Shown here piece by piece: positions 54,305 through 64,000 of a stretch of 64,000 nucleotides of DNA (position 1 is its first letter; every line of letters starts with the position of its first letter). Position numbers and translations under genes: made by a program. The stretch is taken from positions 34,413,193 through 34,477,192 of the forward strand of contig NC_089723.1 in NCBI RefSeq assembly GCF_035083965.1. The letters run 5' to 3'. This DNA comes from Branchiostoma lanceolatum. Taxonomy: Eukaryota > Chordata > Leptocardii > Amphioxiformes > Branchiostomatidae. The notes beneath the pieces were generated by a model, which had not been told where the DNA came from, made no database searches, and was given only the letters and a program-made list of their open reading frames with translations.

Positions 54305-57300
54305 CTATTTTGCCATTGGGTAGCTGGTCCCTATGTAGCGGCCGAAGCGGTGTGTTACGACGTCAACGTCATAGTCTGCAAGGCTGAGAGTGTCCTTCCC
54401 GTCCCCGACCAGGAAACACACGGTGTAAAGTGCGAGTTCGAACTCAGGGCTCGTACCGATGAAGGAGCTGCCTACAGGTTTCACGTGGCCGTTCCAGGTG
54501 AACTGGATGGTGATCAGCTGATCATAGTTATCTGTACGCTAGAGATTTCGAAGAAAAACACCAGTTAGAGAGTGTTGCATGATTAAATTTGATACAAATT
54601 TGTTTATTTTTGCAGTGGTTTTATTTCGCAGTAGGAGGCTGTTTTCAACATGTATCAAATTAGAGGTTGCAACAATTCTGTAATACACCAAAAATGCATA
54701 TTCACAGCTTGTGAATTTGCAGTGGAAAGGTCATCGCGGAAATAGAGCCACCGCAAATGTCTCAAGATTTACAGTGCAGTATTGAATGAGAAAACACAGT
54801 AGATTTCAGTTACATACCCTGCTTTTGAACCCTGTGTAGTCAATGCTTCCTTTCTTCTCTTCAAGGTACAATTGGACCCAGTTGTGCAGGCCAGTCACTT
54901 CCTTATTCCTGCCTCTGGTCTCTCCCACAAACACATGTTCAAATCCAGAGGAATCCCTGCATCAATAAAAACAAATCTGTTAAGACCAAAAATGTTACTG
55001 TACATCTGAGCTACATGTTGTGAACTTGTTTATTTGTTTATCACATTCTCTATTGCATCAATATTACAGGCAATAGTGAGGAGTATACCATGATTTAAGA
55101 TTGCATTTTTGATAAGAAAACATTCTAGAGTAATATCTTTAAGTCGGAAATGTATCAGTGCTTCAAAATCACAGCATAAGAGACTGTTATTTCTAGAGGG
55201 TAAATAATTGAAATGACTTACATCCTTCCCCTTGTTCTGGAGTACAGTTTGAACCACAGGTCATACAGCCTATGTTTGAAGCCTTCCTCATCCTCTGGTA
55301 CTAGATCTGAGGGGGTCAAGTTCATGGTGATCGATAAATTTGTCATGATACTCAAATTATCCTGACTATAGACTGATCCCAGCGCCCCACCAGACTCCGT
55401 CAAAATGTAGAAATGTGAAATGAAAACATACAAATGCAAATATTTAAAGGACGGCCGCCTCAGTGGAAGAACTGAAAAGCGGCAAAGATGATGATGATGT
55501 CAAGGACATGTAGCCACTCCCTCATTGGTCAAACCGCTAATTGCCATGCTATCATTTGTTGAATTGCTGATTGTGATGGATAGCCAGGATTGGGCCATTA
55601 TGGCTCATCAACTGAAAATTTAAGTGCGCTCTAAGAATGGGAAATAACATTTTACAGGATTGATGATAATATGAACAAAAAGTAGCTAATCATTGCACCT
55701 GATTGCCTTACATTCATATCCAACAGTACTGAATGAGACGTCGGGACCAGGCTTGATGAATGCCACCCGACCCAACATTGAGGTGAACTTGAGGAGATCA
55801 TGTATCAAGTAAGTAAGAACGAGCCATCCTCCTCACCTTTCCCAGCCAGGTACTTGTGTGCCTCCCGTAAGACGTCTGTTTCCAGACAGGCGTTCAGGAA
55901 GGTCCAGTTCTCCTCCTCCTCCTCAGGAGTGACCTCCTCTGATGTCCCCACTTTCTCGGAGTAGTTGTCCAACAGAGAGATGAAGGCTGCAGATAGGTAA
56001 CAGTTATAATCATGAACTCTTGTCTGACAAATAAACTGGACTAGTGCACATACTGACTACCAAGTATATCTAAATATCAGCTCAGAGCAGGAAATATTAA
56101 TGCCTTCAAGTACTACAGGATTGAAGCGTTCATAAGCCAGGTCATTCTTTCCTAGAACTATCGTAGAGTGGATCTTGTTGCCATCAAGTACCGTAGGGGT
56201 ATCCTCACTAGATAGCTTTAAAAATGCTTGTAGATAGCTATAGACGAGATGTGCAAAGGTTAGGTATGACAGGTCGTTCAGTGTAATAATATAACCAGCT
56301 GCTACCGAGCCGCGTATCTGCAGAGCTGGTGTTTTACGTTGAAGGGCAGTTATACCGGCTATACAGATTTTCTGTCAGAAGGAGTTTCTGAGAACATGTA
56401 TTTGTTAGATCCTCTATACAAGTTGACAAAACTGAAGAGTCGAATGTTACCTTTGAATGTAGGTATACTGTAAAGTTTGTCTTCATCCACCCAGGCAAAC
56501 AGGGGGTCCCTGGCCATGTCCCGCGGGGTCCCTCCTTTCTCCACATACTTGGCACGACCCTAAGGAAACATGCATTCAGTTAGCTACGGCTAAAATCTGT
56601 CATTAGTAATGGTAAATAGTCTAAATTGTGGTAAATTGCAATGATTACAAGATAAAGTATATCATTTTTTGATAGAATTAAAAATCACAAAAGGATACAT
56701 ACCCAATACTTATTATACTTGCAAGTGTACAACAAAACCAATAAAATGTTTTTTCAGAATGTTCAAAATTGCATACACTTTTCTCCATCATTCTTTTAAA
56801 TAATGACTTCCGAATCTAAAATTGCTGTGATATCATAAATTTCTTTGTTAGCGAAACAAGATGTAATGTTAAGTTCTTATCAAATTCAAATGTTATGTAC
56901 TTCATACCTGGGTGTCGATCTCATAGTCCCTACCAGGCTGTAGTCTGTTGTTGTCCAGCTCCCAGAGCCTGGTACAGATTCCTGACAGACTGTCGTCATA
57001 ACTGGGTTGGTTGAATAGGTATGTCATGTTAAAATCTATGTTTGATCTATCTATCTATAACGTAAGGTGTATCCAGCTTAGGTCAGCTGACCTTTGCTAA
57101 TAAGGCATGCTGATTCCAGACATATATCATACTGTTGTTTACATGATTTATCAGTACTTGTCTGGTATCCATAAGTTTTCAGCCTGCCCACTTTACAATC
57201 AGAAGTGAGGAAAGGACACAGGTAGAAAATGGCTGGATATCTAGCCTATGTGCATGATTATAGGGGCTCAACACTGAGAAAATTGTGCTAAACTGCCGTG

Positions 57301-58341
57301 ACCATAAATACAACATCGGTTTACCTCATTTTGTGATTAAAGAATAGCCTCCGATGCAGACTCCTCCCGGCTGTTTCCTTTTTCAAGTTACAGTTTTTAT
57401 ACTATAATTACATTTTTTTTCTTCTTGCTGGCCGGCAATAAGAAAAAAAATGTAATAGTATAAAAACTGTAACTTGAAAAAGAAAACAGCCAGAAGGAGT
57501 CTGCATTGGAGGCTAATTAATTATAAAGAACAGAGAGTTGGTTTGTATATAGATAGGAGATTTTAAAAAACAATTCATTTCTAAAATTTGATATATTGGC
57601 AGGAATGTGGAGAGAGCGAGGTGGGAAAATGACATCTTTGATGTCTTTTGCTGTCATATATATATATACAGCTGTTGCCAAATACTGCCAAAGGCAAGGT
57701 CAACTTTTGAATTACGAGCGATAAAATAACAATGGCACTTTATCAGCACAGCTGTGCAGTGATCTGGTAGTCATTGATCTGTATGGCACCCGCCACCCGT
57801 AGTGTCAACTCGGGTACTGTGATAGTGTGAAGAAGAACAGGATAAAACTTGCACAGAGTGTAAGATAGATATAGTTTCTAACTTAGAAAACATTATGAAA
57901 GAGAAAGACGACAGTTAATCATAATTAACAAATTAAAAGATTCCTTGAGAAAAGTAAAAAAAAAAAAACCCAGCAAGACGAGGATAATCAACTGCAAACA
58001 AAGCTGGAAGTAGTTAGTTTACAGCTGTTCAATGTGATATTCAGTGTCACATGTGCATCAGTCACCCTTAATTCAAGTGCCACATCACAGTAAAAGTACC
58101 TAATGGCTGGATCAACTACTACATCTTGGATGGGATCTGGATCTTCTAAAGGCCTGGGATCACCCTCTCCCTCCTGACCTTGATGCTGACTTTCACTATC
58201 ACCCTTTGGCTCTTCAGGCTGATCCCGCTGGATTTCATTCTCCTCTGGTGTTTGATCCACAACATACTTGTTTCCTGGAGGCTGTTCTTCCTCATTAGAC
58301 CCAAAGCAGGCCTGGCATAAAGCTGCTACTACATTAGCCAT
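54305..58341 (-). CDS. ENDOU: EndoU-type endoribonuclease (seven exons)
   Basis: EndoU (XendoU) enzymes cut RNA at uridines in a Mn2+-dependent reaction giving 2',3'-cyclic phosphate ends. Exons on the minus strand are 58100-58341, 56908-57001, 56451-56559, 55837-55986, 55222-55306, 54818-54956 and 54305-54538. All phases join to a 350-residue protein ending TAG. Order: an 81-residue acidic, Pro/Gln-rich N-terminal region; [33 protein letters not shown] then [27 protein letters not shown]; and the catalytic part. The three catalytic residues are present: His in GFEHVFVGE, His in [12 protein letters not shown], and Lys in [20 protein letters not shown]. There are no somatomedin-B domains, unlike human ENDOU, and no strong signal peptide (start [20 protein letters not shown]), suggesting an intracellular, XendoU-like form. 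The start ATG is followed by a long in-frame exon and has no closer competitor. Confidence 0.92.
56290..56385 (+). repeat. Dispersed repeat (TTATACCGGCTATACAGA) in EndoU intron 3
   Basis: ACCAGCTGCTACCGAGCCGC, then GAGCTGGTGTTTTACGTTGA, then AGGGCAGTTATACCGGCTAT. This is the longest plus-strand copy and matches 45228-45345 inverted. Confidence 0.7.
57345..57515. repeat. MITE with TAGCCTCC ends
   Basis: TAGCCTCCGATGCAGACTCC to GGAGTCTGCATTGGAGGCTA, with long near-perfect arms of about 80 bp around a TTGCTGGCCGGCAA centre. The flanks ATTAAAGAA and ATTAATTAT match at 6 of 9. Termini are shared with 4509-4664. It lies in EndoU intron 1. Confidence 0.8.
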
Positions 58342-59027
58342 GTTATAAGAAAGTTGCCAGAAAGAAGAAAGCTATGGGCCTATGAAACACCCACTAGACA
58401 AAGAGACAGGATGCTACTACAAGATGATGTCAACTTCCATGTCAAAGGTCAAGGGTTATGTCACCTGTCAAAAAAATGGGGGAGAATCATTGTTAGCCTG
58501 GGGGCTGCCAGCCATCAATTATCAGGTTTAGTAAAGCGTAACAGCTGTAGCAACAAAGGGGCAGAGAAAGAATGTTGCCTGGGGGAAACAAGATTAGCAG
58601 CCCTGTAGGGGGTGGATCATTAAAGAGAGGGGAATTCAGAATTCATTTGCTGGGGTCAGTTAACCTGGATCGTGCATCTGCAAAAAAGGGCATCAAAATA
58701 ACTTTTAAACCTCCTTGTTTAGAGTTATTTAGAGTTACAGGTACAGGTTAAATGGTGCAAATCACAGAAATGTGCCAATCAAATATATTAAATTTTTCCC
58801 AAACAAAAGCATGGATAGGAGTGATTTTCATCATAAAACCTGGGCAAAACTCAGTCATGTATGAAAAAAAAATTGAACTGAAAGAAAATTCAGGTGTAAA
58901 GTCCAATATAGACGGGGACCATGTGTCGTCTGAGAGATCAGAGGTGCTTGGTTCCAAAAATATTTCATAAAAAACAAACAATTTGTCCAGCAGACTGGGG
59001 CACACGGAATTTGGATAAATGTAACAC

Positions 59028-59750
59028 TAGAGTCAATTCCATGTCACCGAGAGGGTTTTCAGGTAATATTGCTAGTGAGTTCAAACAATTTTAGATAAAA
59101 GACTATTCCAGTCAAAATAGTTCTAAATTGTTCAAACAATCAAGAAAGAAAGTTTGAACATGTTTGAACTTATTTACATATGTTGGAACTATTTGGAAAG
59201 TAATTGCACAAATATCTCTTTATTTAGAACAATTTTCAAACATCTATGTGATTGTTTCACTGTTCGAACATGTTGGAACAATTTGCATCATTTTTCAAAT
59301 GGTAGATTTGGGTTATTGCCCCCATAAAAGTAGGTGCTAATCGCACTCTATTGTCCGCCTCTGTATATTTTTAGATTTCACGTCTGGACTTTTGTCTTGA
59401 GGTGTCAATGCATGCCACCCAGGCCTAATCCCCTATACTTTGAAGGGATGTGTGAATTGCCCTGTTCCCATCCCACTGACCCAGTTATACCATGTTGTTA
59501 TAATGTTGGAACATGTAGGAACAAATGATCAACCTATTTTCCAACAGTTTCGAAAATAATACAAATAACATGTGCAATGTTAGAAATTTGTCTAACATGT
59601 TGGAACACAGCAGAAACTATTAAGAACATCAAATGAATGTTGGAAATTGTTCTAAACAGTCACTTATCTCCCTTAGATTGTTACAAAGGTTTTGCAAATG
59701 TTAGAACAAAAGGCAACAAACACCCTCTCGGTAATGTGGAATTGACTCTA
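59028..59750. mobile_element. 723-bp element with GTTGGAACA internal repeats
   Basis: Ends TAGAGTCAATTCCATGTCAC, then CGAGAGGG, and CCCTCTCGGTAATGTGGAAT, then TGACTCTA. The interior carries many copies of TGTTGGAACA/TTTGAACA and its relatives (GTTCTAA, GTTCAAAC) in both orientations. No transposase ORF and no clear target duplication. Confidence 0.75.
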
Positions 59751-60774
59751 CATTGATGTCTAATTTTTTTACTTAAATTGCACTTATGCAATACTAGTCT
59801 AAAGAAATATTATAGTCATGAGCGTAGCTTTTCTTTATACAGCAACTGTTACATGCCCCTCCCACACTCTGAAACCTTCTTTTAATCAATCATTGTTTTA
59901 ACACGAAAAGCCAAGAAATATTCTCACCCATCTGCCATCCTGGTCACTTATACACACCTGCTCAGTCAAGTTCAAAGTGAACGGAATAGAATTATTCAAG
60001 GGCAGCAACCTCCAGTAGGTTTTTAATACACAGAACAAATACAGTTGTCTGGTGGCCAGCAGAAATGATCACCAGTGGACATTGGCCCACCCATCAATAC
60101 TTGACCCTTGGCCGGCTGGACATTATTGCACCCAAATATGGACTCTAGTGCCCAAATATGGCAATATGATTGATCCACTCCAGCCAAGCCAAAGTACACA
60201 ATCCCACGGTTTACAATCAATTCTAGATAATTAATTGAACTGAATAAACTCTTAAGTTATGGCCATAAATGAATTACATTCCCTATAGGGGACATACTGT
60301 AATGTTTATATAATAGTGAAAAATTTAATATAAAAGGGCTAATCTTGTACTTGATTTAAACTAATTTTTACCATGCAAAACAGGAATACATTTCTCACAT
60401 GATAACGAAATTCAGACTTTCCTGCAGTACCAACCAAGTACCACAGGAGGCACCACTGCACGGTGCATTTACTGATGAGTCTGGCAGTTGTGAGGCAAAA
60501 TTATAAAAAGATGACGAAGAACACTCACATAATGAAACGCAACGTTTTTCCTTCAACTGGGCACTTTCATCAGCTATCAAAGCCTCCAAGAAAAACATCT
60601 CTGCAGTCGAAAAAACTTCTTGGGGAACCCAAAATACCAGAGGGTTTGGGACCCCTTCTTTGCAAAGGTTGATTGAGATAAATAACATCTTCCAGAATAA
60701 AAAGGAAAAGCAACTGATCTTTATATAGTATACAACTTTAATATTGCCAAACTGTGCTTGACTTTCATTTGTTG

Positions 60775-61654
60775 GGGTTTGCGGATTCGATGGGGTGGTC
60801 TACAGGGGTGGGCTAGTGGGGTGGGCTACCTCAGCATCTACCCTTTCTGGGCCTCAAGGCTATGCATGGGGGTTTAGCATCGAATGAAAAAGATGGGTCA
60901 CTGTGGGTGTGTGGGTGGGCCGGAAGGAATGCAACTGATCATATTGCTTTGGGGATGCTACATTGGGGGGTGGAGGTTGGCAATGAGCATACATTTACAT
61001 CGTGCAGGAGTTTGTTATCCCCAGTTTTAGATTTTTAAACATAGAGGGCCATGTTCCCTGTTCCTTTACTGCTCAGTCAGGCCAACATGACAGTTAAGCA
61101 TTGTGGCTACACGAAAGAAATGAGCAACAAAAGCAACACTATACATTGTACAAACACACACACTTACAACATTCCAACCCACGCTCATGCACACTGACAC
61201 ACATAACCACAAATACATTGTACATTGTATACAAGCACATGTATTCAGGTACATTCCAGTCTAAATGTGAGACATATGTTTTGAATTCTGTCAAACAAAG
61301 GCTCTCTCATTCCCTAGCTGCCCTATCCAACTTCCAGTTTATTTCCCCTTGTACCTCTTCCCTTACATCCTATTGTATACTGAGTACTTAGTAGTTTCTT
61401 TATGAAAAATGGCTTTTCTACCAGTCTTGGTGGAGTTCATTGCTGCCACCTACCCCCCCCCCCCCCCCCTGCCATATGATCAGCTGTTGCCTTCCCTCTA
61501 GCCCACCCACAGCTTGACCCAGTTCCTCTTCAAGGAAATTCCATAAGAGGCCAAACCCCCATACATAGCCTTGAGGCTCAGAAAGGGTAGATGCTGAGGT
61601 AGCCCACCCCACTAGCCCACCCCTGTAGACCACCCCATCGAATCCGCAAACCCC
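60775..61654. mobile_element. 880-bp non-autonomous DNA transposon with long inverted ends
   Basis: Arms of about 110 bp: GGGTTTGCGGATTCGATGGG, then GTGGTCTACAGGGGTGGGCT, and the exact counterpart ending ATCGAATCCGCAAACCCC. ATTTGTTG occurs at 60767-60774 and again at 61655-61662, an 8-bp target duplication. A poly(C) run lies near 61453-61470. High arm identity suggests recent activity. Confidence 0.85.
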
Positions 61655-62542
61655 ATTTGTTGTACATTCATCATTGCAATACATAGTAAAACATTTCTGT
61701 GATCTGAATATATACAATCTAGTCTCATATAGATATGATCTAAATATATACAAGCTAGTCTCATACAGATTACAACGGCATGTTCACATACAGATCAATA
61801 AGCATTTGATCATTACACTTACATACTACCGGTATTGGGAAGAGCTTGCCTTTTGAAGAACGATTGAGAAGGATTATGTACTTAACTGCATTGAACATTA
61901 CTGTAGATAGAAATATATGTACATGATTCTTAAGAGCACATTAGACTTAATTTCAGAACCAGTCTGATTGACCATTAGGCAAGTCTCCAATCCTCCATAA
62001 GTTCATGAATCTAGATTAGGAACTTTCATGATTTTATTACAATAATACATTTCAATAGCCTTACTATTCATTCACATTCAGTAGACATAAATCCCATACC
62101 ATGCCAAATTAAACACACATACACATGTACATTAACAAGTACAAGATTAACAAATTGAACACATTATGCTATCCCAGTGAACACATGGAATGTGCTATAG
62201 ATACTTACTCTAATACTTAGTACGCTTAATGTAGCAATTAAGTTTTTTAAAGAGTCTACACTGCTTGCATCCACCCATATATAAGACAAGCCCCTGACCA
62301 CCAGATTAGATACAAAAATAGTACATCCCTTTAAGACCAACTACAAAGAGTAATTTAATATCCCTGAAAGGTTAAGGTCCTGAGTGATATTTTCATTACT
62401 GAGCTTCTGTCAATGTTTGAGAATTCTGTCTAAATTCAGAAATTTTAGAAATTCGCAAATAGTTATGGCAAAAGGTTCAACAAAGAAGGAGCGAGATACA
62501 ATTGTGCAATGTAGATCATCCAATTTCTGTAAGGCATGTCGT

Positions 62543-63476
62543 CTACTGGACGTTGTTCTGCAGTTTTAAGATGATCATTTTCCTGTCGAAGCGAGCAGCC
62601 ACCAAGTCTCCACCTCCAAGAAGTACACATTCTTTCAGCTGTAGGTAAAGAAGAAAAAGTCAAAATGTGATACCTTTTGTACCTATTGCACACACATACA
62701 AATGTAGCAGATTATGGTGGGCAAAATTGAAAAAAGAATTAGACTAAGTTTAGATGAAAGTAACCCTTATGGTACTATAAATTCATTTATCTTTGCAGGG
62801 ACTTAATTCCACCGTTGAAACAATTCTGTAATACATGCAATAAAGTGTAGCAATGTTATTATCTTAATGATAATTGATAATTCTTAAGATTTACGGTATC
62901 TTTTCGACACATTGAAAAATCAGTAACTCATCTTGTGTGACTAACAGTATATGTGAAGTGTAACAGACTTTGCCTAAAGGATTCCCACAACTTTGCTCCC
63001 AGCCACCTCACTAACAAGGTTGACGCTGGATTGGAATTAGCCCGGAATCCATCCTATTCTAGCTCCAGTTCACTGACCTCTGATTGCATCCATGCAGAAT
63101 ATGACTTTCCGAACTTTGATTTTTCAAAATATACAGTCAGCCGACTCAGATGACTTTTAAAGTCAAGTAGGTAACCTTGCCAACCAACTCCCAACCACAG
63201 ATGGCCTTGCTCGACACGACTAACTCCCAACCAAGTGAAGTACTAAACTAGAAGGTTGACAGGCCATGGTTGGGTATGTGTGACAAGGGCTTTACCCTTA
63301 ACCTACCATGATTTCAAAGGTGAAGCTCCCTAGCTGTGTCCCTGTAGACATGTCGTACACTGCGATTGTCTTCTTGTCTCCGGTTGACACCAGAACGTGG
63401 TCTCCTACTGTACTCAGTATCAGGCCATCCGCAATCATAGGGTGTACAGGGATGGACATCACACTCTGCTTACTCC
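62543..63476 (-). CDS. WD-repeat-like protein, last two exons (partial gene)
   Basis: Two minus-strand exons with good splice sites: 63307-63476 (acceptor TTTCAG, donor ATG/GTAGGT) and 62543-62638 (acceptor CTACAG, stop TAG). Phases join. The first encodes SVMSIPVHPMIADGLILS, then GDHVLVSTGDKKTIAVYDM and STGTQLGSF. This is the beta-blade pattern of WD40 propellers (a variable blade with a YD at the usual WD position). The last encodes LKECVLLGGGDLVAARFDRK, then MIILKL, ending another blade. Members such as NACHT/WD proteins (NWD, APAF1-like) end this way, but the upstream domains are off the right edge, so I name only the fold. Such proteins use the propeller as an interaction surface. Confidence 0.7.
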
Positions 63477-64000
63477 CTGAAATATACAACATGCAATAAA
63501 TTATTACACGTAGGATATATTGCTTTGTTAACCACCTTCAGCTTATAGCTACAGTTTAGTTTAGTTTAGTTTAGTTCATTTTGTACCTACATTGACATTA
63601 AACAGCATAGTTTTTAAAAAAGACTTACAAGCAAATTAAAGTAACTTTTAAGACTAATTGAGAGTAAGTCAAGGTTAGCTGTTGTCAATTTGCTCTTACA
63701 TTGGGGTAAATAAGATAAATATGTATCTGGCATTTGAGGGTGTTTCAGCACCAAGGACAGATACAAGGCCACATGTTATGCTGTAGACATTTAATTTATT
63801 ATTTCAGCCTGAATAATTCTGATTATCAAAGGGATATATCCAAGTAGGATCCCAGCAACTCTCCATCAATGGTCTGAATAGTCAAGTAAGTTGGATCACC
63901 CATTGTTTTAAACCTTTGTCATGAACTTGCTACATAAATGTCTAAGAGCAAGTCGGATGTCTAACAACACATACATGTACATTGGGTTGTTGGCAGTATT
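63477..64000. other. Intron of the WD-repeat-like gene
   Basis: No further exon recognised up to the window edge. A (TTTAG)n microsatellite lies at about 63553-63575. Confidence 0.5.

Larger units (their letters stand above)
58342..62542. other. Gene-free stretch between EndoU and the WD-repeat gene
   Basis: Apart from two transposable elements (59028-59750 and 60775-61654), no exon is supported. The EndoU promoter must lie just right of 58341, but no core motif stands out. A minus-strand AATAAA (plus TTTATT near 62035) about 0.5 kb beyond the WD-gene stop is a plausible poly(A) signal. Confidence 0.5.

Noticed and set aside
54152-54568. 138-codon plus-strand ORF
   Set aside because: It is the shadow of EndoU exon 7, whose minus-strand translation carries the catalytic Lys block and joins in phase to exon 6.
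58748-59005. Overlapping 72- and 85-codon ORFs as an orphan gene
   Set aside because: They are AT-rich, on opposite strands of the same segment, with no splice signals, family resemblance or codon bias.

Overview
The window reads as intron-rich animal nuclear DNA packed with short palindromic DNA transposons (MITEs) and tRNA-derived SINEs. The genes are most like those of invertebrate deuterostomes. A lancelet (Branchiostoma) is my best guess from gene content, small exons in 0.3-2 kb introns, and very dense MITEs. That is inference; no diagnostic marker gene is present. Every recognisable gene lies on the minus strand, and exons were found by translating and checking GT/AG sites and phase by hand.

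Layout. 1.5-1.9 kb: first coding exon of a UDP-glucuronosyltransferase, whose remainder lies off the left edge or was not recognised. 4.0-34.7 kb: three tandem phospholipid scramblase genes, A (4010-9825), B (15938-24351) and C (29233-34719). They share nine coding exons with identical phases, and B and C are closer to each other than to A. 39-52.6 kb: an ethanolaminephosphotransferase 1 (SELENOI/EPT1) gene with a complete CDP-alcohol phosphotransferase motif. It has two alternative last exons, one of which reaches a TGA at the position expected for selenocysteine. 54.3-58.3 kb: a seven-exon EndoU endoribonuclease gene with all three catalytic residues. 62.5-63.5 kb: the last two exons of a WD-repeat-like protein that continues to the right.

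The most unusual theme is repeated duplication of terminal exons. Scramblase A has its last exon, with splice acceptor, in a perfect-period 57-bp tandem duplication. Scramblase B has two last exons about 0.5 kb apart, and SELENOI has two about 2.3 kb apart. Each alternative keeps its phase and acceptor and changes only the C-terminal tail beside or after the last membrane segment. Scramblase A also has an intronic tandem array whose units contain the 3' end of its own exon 6. The splice donor of that exon now coincides with the end of a mobile element.

Lipid handling links the scramblases and SELENOI (lipid movement across bilayers and phosphatidylethanolamine synthesis), but nothing in the sequence shows they are co-regulated. 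The space between genes is mainly mobile-element debris. It includes a MITE family with 9-bp target duplications, a PIF/Harbinger-like nested insertion, a family sharing one terminal motif with 8-bp target duplications, several 0.3-1.5 kb non-autonomous elements, SINEs and a LINE tail.
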